NCBI GenBank assembly: GCA_026389655.1
Contig: JAPLHL010000024.1
Span: 1-6,329, forward strand
DNA length: 6,329 bases
Source: Chloroflexota bacterium
GTDB lineage: Bacteria; Chloroflexota; Dehalococcoidia; GIF9; UBA5629
Direction of reading: 5' to 3'
How positions within the stretch are numbered: position 1 is the stretch's first letter; every line of letters begins with the position of its first letter. Of this stretch, positions 1 to 3,492 are shown one piece after another. The translations under genes were made by a program, and so were the position numbers. Under the pieces are notes generated by a model that searched no databases, was not told the origin of the DNA, and saw only the letters and a program-made list of their open reading frames with translations.

Positions 1-914
1 ATAATATATCCCGGAACTTTTCCTACCCCGGGAACGCTATAGTCGGGTATGGGAGCCTTCCAGAAATCCGCCATGCTCTCCAATCCCTTAGGCACGTATC
101 CCAACACGTTTTTGAGCTCACCCGCTCCCCATTCACCCCAGGCTGTCCCTGCCGCCAGCAATCCCAATGGAGTGGCGAACGCCAGCACGACCAGAGCTGC
201 CGACCAGACAATCCACAGCTTACCTTCTTTCCGGGGCTCTTCCGTTTTCGCCAGAAGGCTGGACTGTGATTTTTGCAAATAGAAGAATACCAGTCCTGTA
301 ACAATAGCTTCCACGGGACCAGCAATTGCCAGATGGCCAATCGCCATAGTGGGTAAAGCTACCTCCAAACCGTAAGGAGCATAGAGAGGAGTGCCGTCTG
401 CTGTATGAAACAGGGAAGGTTGGATGCCCAGCTCAATTCCAGTGACCAATGCAGCCACAATAATGGCAATATAGCTCCCTACAACCGCCCCCACTAAACG
501 GCGTTTCGATGCGATGTCCGAGTTACCGCTTATGACTTTATATATGAAATACCCGACCCAGGGTAAAACGATGGCCATATTGAAACAATTGGCGCCGAAA
601 GCTATCAGCCCGCCGTCTCCAAATAACAGGGCCTGGATAGCCAGTACTACTGACACACCAATCACCGCCGTCCAGGGACCGAGTACAATAGCCAGAAGCG
701 TACCGCCTACGGCGTGCCCCGTCGTACCCCCGGGTAATGGAATATTAAACATCATCACAATAAATGCAAAAGCCGAAAACAGGGCGAGCGCAGGAACGGT
801 CCGACGGGTGAGGGCCTTGCGAACGCGTTGCACTGCAACTATCCAAAAGGGCGTCGAGACAACGTACATGGTTCCAGCCGTAATAGGACTGAGATAACCA
901 TCAGGTATATGCAT
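1..914 (-). CDS. cbiM: CbiM/NikM-type ECF transporter substrate-binding membrane subunit with PDGLE-like C-terminal extension (partial, 3' end off window)
   Basis: Integral membrane S-component that binds Ni2+ or Co2+ and delivers it through an energy-coupling factor ABC transporter (partners CbiQ/CbiO not in view). The protein opens with MHIPDGYLS, the family hallmark. In solved NikM structures the metal is held by the N-terminal amine, His2 and His67, and here the TGHAVGG motif puts a histidine exactly at residue 67. Further family motifs are LFGDGGL (about 98-104) and FGANCFNMA (about 107-115), followed by hydrophobic helices to about residue 225. After a charged linker (about 228-238) come another membrane segment and KGLESMADFW...PIPDYSVPG, resembling the CbiN-like PDGLE domain, so this looks like an M-N fusion. 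The window holds 304 codons with no stop. The ATG has GGAG (923-926) 8 nt upstream. It lies 49 nt behind a Fur-family regulator, probably co-transcribed. Nickel is favoured over cobalt because a metalloregulator, not a B12 riboswitch, precedes it; this is inference. Confidence 0.93.
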   Translation of the reverse strand, partial: MHIPDGYLSPITAGTMYVVSTPFWIVAVQRVRKALTRRTVPALALFSAFAFIVMMFNIPLPGGTTGHAVGGTLLAIVLGPWTAVIGVSVVLAIQALLFGDGGLIAFGANCFNMAIVLPWVGYFIYKVISGNSDIASKRRLVGAVVGSYIAIIVAALVTGIELGIQPSLFHTADGTPLYAPYGLEVALPTMAIGHLAIAGPVEAIVTGLVFFYLQKSQSSLLAKTEEPRKEGKLWIVWSAALVVLAFATPLGLLAAGTAWGEWGAGELKNVLGYVPKGLESMADFWKAPIPDYSVPGVGKVPGYI

Positions 915-963
915 GAGAACGACTCCAAGTTTAAATATTAGTCTGATGCGTACTGAGTAAGAT

Positions 964-1374
964 CTATTTCCGGCAGCTGGAACACAGTCCGAATATTGCC
1001 AGGTGATGCATGTCAGCCTTGAATCCATAGCTCTTGCTGAGGGATTTCTCCAGCGGCACCAGTTCATCCTCTGAAAGGTCGATCATTTTCCCGCATTTGG
1101 TACATACGAGATGATGATGCCTGCTGTTTTCTTTGGCGTGGTAGCGGACGATTCCGTCGCCGATGCTGATCTCAGCCGCCAGGCCGAGCTCTTTAAGCAA
1201 CTCTAGAGTGCGGTAGACCGTGGAGATATTGGCGTAAGGGTATTTTTCCCTGAGACGTTCAAAGATCTCCTCGGCGCTGATATGACGTTTGGCACTGTGC
1301 AGCGCATCCACCACCATTATGCGCTGTGGGGTAACGCGGTAACCTTTTGCCTGTAATACTTGTGTGCAACTCAT
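964..1374 (-). CDS. Fur-family metal-responsive transcriptional regulator (Nur/Zur/Fur/PerR subtype unresolved)
   Basis: Cytosolic DNA-binding repressor of the Fur family, 136 residues from the ATG at 1374. The N-terminal winged helix carries the family signature GYRVTPQR (11-18) and the recognition helix ISTVYRTLELL (50-60). The C-terminal dimerisation and metal domain has HHHLVCTKCG (86-95) and GLCSSC (129-134); Cys91, Cys94, Cys131 and Cys134 should hold the structural zinc. Candidate sensing ligands are His79, His86, His88 and His123. The reading frame stays open 16 codons upstream to a TTG, but those residues overlap the repeat-rich operator region and the family usually starts near here, so the ATG was chosen. 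No convincing Shine-Dalgarno precedes it. It sits between dtd and the Ni/Co transporter gene, which it probably controls. Sequence alone does not decide which metal it senses; the neighbour and the TTGCAA repeats favour a nickel (Nur-like) role. Confidence 0.93.
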   Translation of the reverse strand: MSCTQVLQAKGYRVTPQRIMVVDALHSAKRHISAEEIFERLREKYPYANISTVYRTLELLKELGLAAEISIGDGIVRYHAKENSRHHHLVCTKCGKMIDLSEDELVPLEKSLSKSYGFKADMHHLAIFGLCSSCRK

Positions 1375-1376
1375 AA

Positions 1377-1424
1377 TGCAATTATTATTACAGATAATGA
1401 ATGCAATTGCAAGTAGTTGCAATT
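1377..1424 (-). promoter_or_regulatory. Candidate promoter and metalloregulator operator upstream of the Fur-family gene
   Basis: The gap between dtd and the regulator contains TTGCAA (1407-1412), four bases, then TTGCAA (1417-1422). As TTGCAA is self-complementary, this is an inverted as well as a direct repeat. It resembles the Streptomyces Nur box as I recall it (tTGCaa-N5-ttGCAA), except that the spacer is 4 nt. TGCAATT occurs three times (1377, 1402, 1418). A separate palindrome, ATTAT-TACAG-ATAAT (1384-1398), looks like a degenerate Fur box. On the minus strand, TTGCAA (1407-1412) lies 17 nt before AATAAT (5 of 6 to the -10 consensus), which would place transcription start almost at the ATG and could explain the missing Shine-Dalgarno. 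Operator and promoter overlap, as expected for autorepression. Which protein binds is inference. Confidence 0.5.
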
Positions 1425-1441
1425 AATAATGGTTGCTCTAA

Positions 1442-1897
1442 TCAGGTGGAGAATTTATCCCGGCTGTCGATCATAATTGTAACAGGGCCGTCATTGAAAA
1501 TCCGTACTAACATATGTGCGCCGAAGCTCCCTGTCTGCACTTTCAGCCCTGAACGTTCAAGACATCCAATAATATAAATATATAGCGCTTCCGCTTTTAC
1601 GGGCGGAGCTGCCAGCGTAAAGCTCGGGCGCCGGCCTTTCCTGGTATCTGCGAGCAGTGTAAACTGACTGATCACCAGGAGTCCCGCATTTATATCGAGC
1701 ACAGAGAGGTTAAATTTGCCTTCTGCATCGCTGAAAATTCTCATGTTTACTATCTTCTCTACCAGGTAATCCGCATCCTTTTCTTCGTCACCTTCAGCCA
1801 CACCAAGCAGTACCACGAGACCAGTTTTGATCTCGCCGATTACTTTATCATCTACGGTGACAGAAGCACCTGTCACCCGCTGTATTACTGCTTTCAC
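1442..1897 (-). CDS. dtd: D-aminoacyl-tRNA deacylase
   Basis: Cytosolic proofreading enzyme that hydrolyses D-amino acids (for example D-Tyr) from mischarged tRNAs, and also removes glycine from tRNA-Ala. The 151-residue protein has the normal length and the family motifs throughout: [15 protein letters not shown] at the N-terminus, the active-site SQFT (77-80) followed by [13 protein letters not shown], and NDGPVT (135-140) carrying the Gly-cisPro pair (137-138) that screens substrate chirality. The QTGSFGAHM stretch (121-129) is also typical. The start is GTG at 1897, fixed by a strong Shine-Dalgarno 5 nt upstream; no in-frame ATG fits as well. It is the first gene of the leftward block and diverges from btuF. 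The regulator starts 67 nt past its stop and has its own candidate promoter, so co-transcription is possible but not required. No functional link to metal transport is evident; its position is probably incidental. Confidence 0.97.
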   Translation of the reverse strand: MKAVIQRVTGASVTVDDKVIGEIKTGLVVLLGVAEGDEEKDADYLVEKIVNMRIFSDAEGKFNLSVLDINAGLLVISQFTLLADTRKGRRPSFTLAAPPVKAEALYIYIIGCLERSGLKVQTGSFGAHMLVRIFNDGPVTIMIDSRDKFST

Positions 1898-1902
1898 TGC
1901 AT

Positions 1903-1908
1903 CTCCTT
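1903..1908 (-). promoter_or_regulatory. Shine-Dalgarno fixing the GTG start of dtd
   Basis: AAGGAG on the minus strand ends 5 nt before the GTG at 1897-1895. The out-of-frame ATG that overlaps this spacer reads ATG CAG TGA and is immediately closed, so the GTG is the only sensible start. Confidence 0.8.
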
Positions 1909-1991
1909 ATAGTTCAAAGTATTCAACATTTCAAGAATATCTCTATATATATTAATGTTAAGAGCTTTATTAATTTTAACAGAGCAAAAGC

Positions 1992-2007
1992 TTGCTTTGC
2001 ATTGCAC
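1992..2007. promoter_or_regulatory. Possible second copy of the TTGC-N-TTGCA operator motif
   Basis: TTGCTT, four bases, then TTGCAC repeats the layout and 4-nt spacer of the TTGCAA pair in front of the Fur-family gene, with three mismatches to it over the two hexamers. It lies in the shared dtd/btuF upstream region. In AT-rich sequence this could be chance; it is recorded only as a candidate regulator site. Confidence 0.2.
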
Positions 2008-2051
2008 TCATCATAATTCAGTCACATTACTACATTAACCCACTGATATTA

Positions 2052-2080
2052 TTGCAATTCCAAACCAGGATATATATAAT
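2052..2080 (+). promoter_or_regulatory. Sigma70-type promoter for btuF
   Basis: TTGCAA (2052-2057) is a moderate -35 box, separated by exactly 17 nt from a perfect TATAAT -10 box (2075-2080). Transcription would start near 2087 and leave a leader of about 90 nt. The rest of the 278-bp intergenic region (1898-2175) is AT-rich. No cobalamin-riboswitch core, terminator or convincing small gene was seen in it. Confidence 0.6.
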
Positions 2081-2178
2081 AATCAAGCCCATTTGTTTTT
2101 TTACAATTCTACTTGTTTACAAATACGGGATAGTGTGTACTTCAAATATACAGCAAGTCATCGGGCCGGGAGAGAATG

Positions 2179-3225
2179 ATGCGAAAGATTAATAGTTATT
2201 TTCTAATGATCGTCATTTTATTATTGGCATTGGCAACTGCATGTATAAATACAACAATGCCAGTAGCGAATACAGATACACCATCACATCCTGGAAACGC
2301 ATCTTCGACACAAGCGCCCGCCGTTACACAGCCGCAGGAATCCAAATCAGGACCAAGCGACGTTGATGTACTGCCGGAATATCCACTGACGGTAATTGAT
2401 GATCTCGGTAGAAAAGTAACAATCAATAAGCAACCGCAAAGGATTGTTTCACTGGCGCCAAGCAATACCGAGATCCTGTTTGCACTTGGCCTTGACGATA
2501 AAATTATAGGGGTCACTGATTACTGCGATTACCCGGAAGCAGCCAAAACAAAAACACGCGTGGCCGGTTATTCTACCCCCGACCTGGAAAGACTTGTTTC
2601 CCTTCAACCAGATCTTGTAGTGGCAGAATCCATCCAGGAAAAAACCGTCCTTCCTGCATTGGTACGATTGGGAATGACCGTTTTTGTAGCTGAAGCAACC
2701 ACACTGGATTCAATTTTGAATCATATATCAATCCTGGGGAAAATCACGGGGAAAACCGGCGCAGCATCGCGTTTATTGGATACGATGAATTCCAAAATAA
2801 ACAGTATCGTATCTAAGACACAGAACTTGAGCCCTGCACAACGGCCGAGAGTATTGTATGTCAACTGGCATGACCCGATATGGACAATGGGAAGAAATAC
2901 TTTCATTAACGACGTCATAAACAAGTCCGGCGGAAATAATATTTATGAGGCGGATTTTGAAAAAGCAAGATCTGTGTCACTGGAATCTGTAATTACAAAG
3001 AATCCACAGGTTATATTCGTCTCGGGCATGGGAACAAGTGGTGACGCTGTTTTGAACGGCATCAAAGACGAGGTGAGGCTATATTCGGTGGAAGCAGTAA
3101 AAAATAACCGTATTTACAAGATCAGCAATGCCAATTTGATTGAACGTCCAGGTCCAAGAATAGTGGACGGTCTAATAGAGGTATCCAAAATGATCCATCC
3201 TGAGATATTCAGAGAACTCAAATAA
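2179..3225 (+). CDS. btuF: BtuF-like cobalamin-binding lipoprotein of an ABC transporter
   Basis: Extracytoplasmic solute-binding protein of the periplasmic-binding-protein 2 type (PF01497 family), which captures corrinoids (or, in related proteins, iron chelates) and passes them to a BtuCD-type permease. Numbered from the ATG at 2179, a hydrophobic signal (about 8-19) ends at Cys22 in LATAC, a plausible lipobox. A Ser/Thr/Pro-rich tether follows to about residue 67. The binding fold begins at YPLTVIDDLGRKV. PSNTE (94-98) and TDYCDYP (113-119) match E. coli BtuF's SPANTE and SSYSDYP, and IERPGPRI (321-328) matches its FERASPRI near the C-terminus. That favours cobalamin over siderophores. An ATG one codon earlier (2176) is only 3 nt from GGAG (2169-2172); 2179 has a better 6-nt spacing. 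It ends with tandem TAA codons. It has its own promoter, no riboswitch in front, and a B12 riboswitch about 60 nt behind. No permease or ATPase gene is in view. Confidence 0.9.
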   Translation: MRKINSYFLMIVILLLALATACINTTMPVANTDTPSHPGNASSTQAPAVTQPQESKSGPSDVDVLPEYPLTVIDDLGRKVTINKQPQRIVSLAPSNTEILFALGLDDKIIGVTDYCDYPEAAKTKTRVAGYSTPDLERLVSLQPDLVVAESIQEKTVLPALVRLGMTVFVAEATTLDSILNHISILGKITGKTGAASRLLDTMNSKINSIVSKTQNLSPAQRPRVLYVNWHDPIWTMGRNTFINDVINKSGGNNIYEADFEKARSVSLESVITKNPQVIFVSGMGTSGDAVLNGIKDEVRLYSVEAVKNNRIYKISNANLIERPGPRIVDGLIEVSKMIHPEIFRELK

Positions 3226-3283
3226 TAATTGTGGGGTAAGACACTATGTTATCACCTGACGGTTAATTCTTTTTAGGTATCTA

Positions 3284-3417
3284 AACTACCGGGTGCTACC
3301 GGGTGACCGGGAGCTTAATTGGAGAGCAAGACGGTGCAATTCCGTCACAGTCCCGCCTGCTGTGAAAGCCAGAACGCCAGCCCAATAGTTTATCAATTGC
3401 CTCCGCGGAGTATTGGG
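3284..3417 (+). ncRNA. Cobalamin (B12) riboswitch aptamer
   Basis: Cis-acting RNA that binds adenosyl- or other cobalamin and lowers expression of the downstream gene. A 5' hairpin GCTaCCGG-GTGA-CCGGgAGC (3295-3314) closes on a GNRA-type loop. P5 is GACGG/CCGTC (3330-3334 with 3342-3346), with the conserved GGTGcAAttCC form. ACAG/CTGT (3347-3350 with 3360-3363) frames the TCCCGC core, followed by CTGTGA. The B12 box is at 3367-3383 and matches the AGYCMGgAgaCCkGCC consensus at most positions. A 3' hairpin, CCCAATA/TATTGGG (3381-3387 with 3411-3417), corresponds to P13. Its loop contains AATTGC (3395-3400), exactly complementary to GCAATT in L5 (3336-3341), the kissing-loop contact known from solved B12 riboswitches. 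The 5' boundary is approximate. The stretch 3226-3283 holds no gene and no convincing promoter, so the RNA may be read from btuF or from a weak promoter. Confidence 0.93.
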
Positions 3418-3433
3418 GGTGTGTTTTATTATG

Positions 3434-3467
3434 AAATCCCTGGCTCTCCGGAGTTGGGGATTTTTTT
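3434..3467 (+). terminator. Intrinsic terminator of the riboswitch expression platform
   Basis: Positions 3434-3446 pair with 3451-3463 over 13 base pairs (a few G-U) around a TCCG tetraloop (3447-3450), and a run of seven Ts (3461-3467) closes it. It lies between the B12 aptamer and the start codon at 3493, so control should be by premature transcription termination. The run GGGGGT (3415-3420) can instead pair with ATCCC (3436-3440), giving a candidate antiterminator that excludes both P13 and the terminator stem. Confidence 0.85.
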
Positions 3468-3492
3468 CAAATTACTGAATTAGGAAACAAGA

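Noticed and set aside
514..897. Plus-strand open frame of 127 codons
   Set aside because: It lies entirely opposite the cbiM frame, whose translation shows clear family motifs (MHIPDG, TGHAVGG, FGANCFNMA). The antisense frame shows no recognisable protein features.
1898..1960. A minus-strand promoter for dtd (TTGAAA-17-TATAAG)
   Set aside because: The -10 box would overlap the Shine-Dalgarno, putting the transcript start too close to the GTG to keep the ribosome site. No better promoter was found.
1992..2192. Plus-strand open frame of 66 codons upstream of btuF
   Set aside because: It spans the predicted btuF promoter, overlaps the btuF start, has no clear ribosome site, and its translation looks like AT-rich non-coding sequence (Ile-rich, no domain).
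3229..3285. A dedicated promoter for the riboswitch RNA (CTGACG-16-TATCTA)
   Set aside because: Both boxes match the consensus poorly and the spacer is 16 nt. It is not strong enough to call.
3286..3305. Two tandem copies of CTACCGGGTG (with a third partial ACCGGG)
   Set aside because: The repetition is explained at least partly by the paired strands and loop of the 5' riboswitch hairpin (3295-3314), so it is not treated as an independent repeat element.
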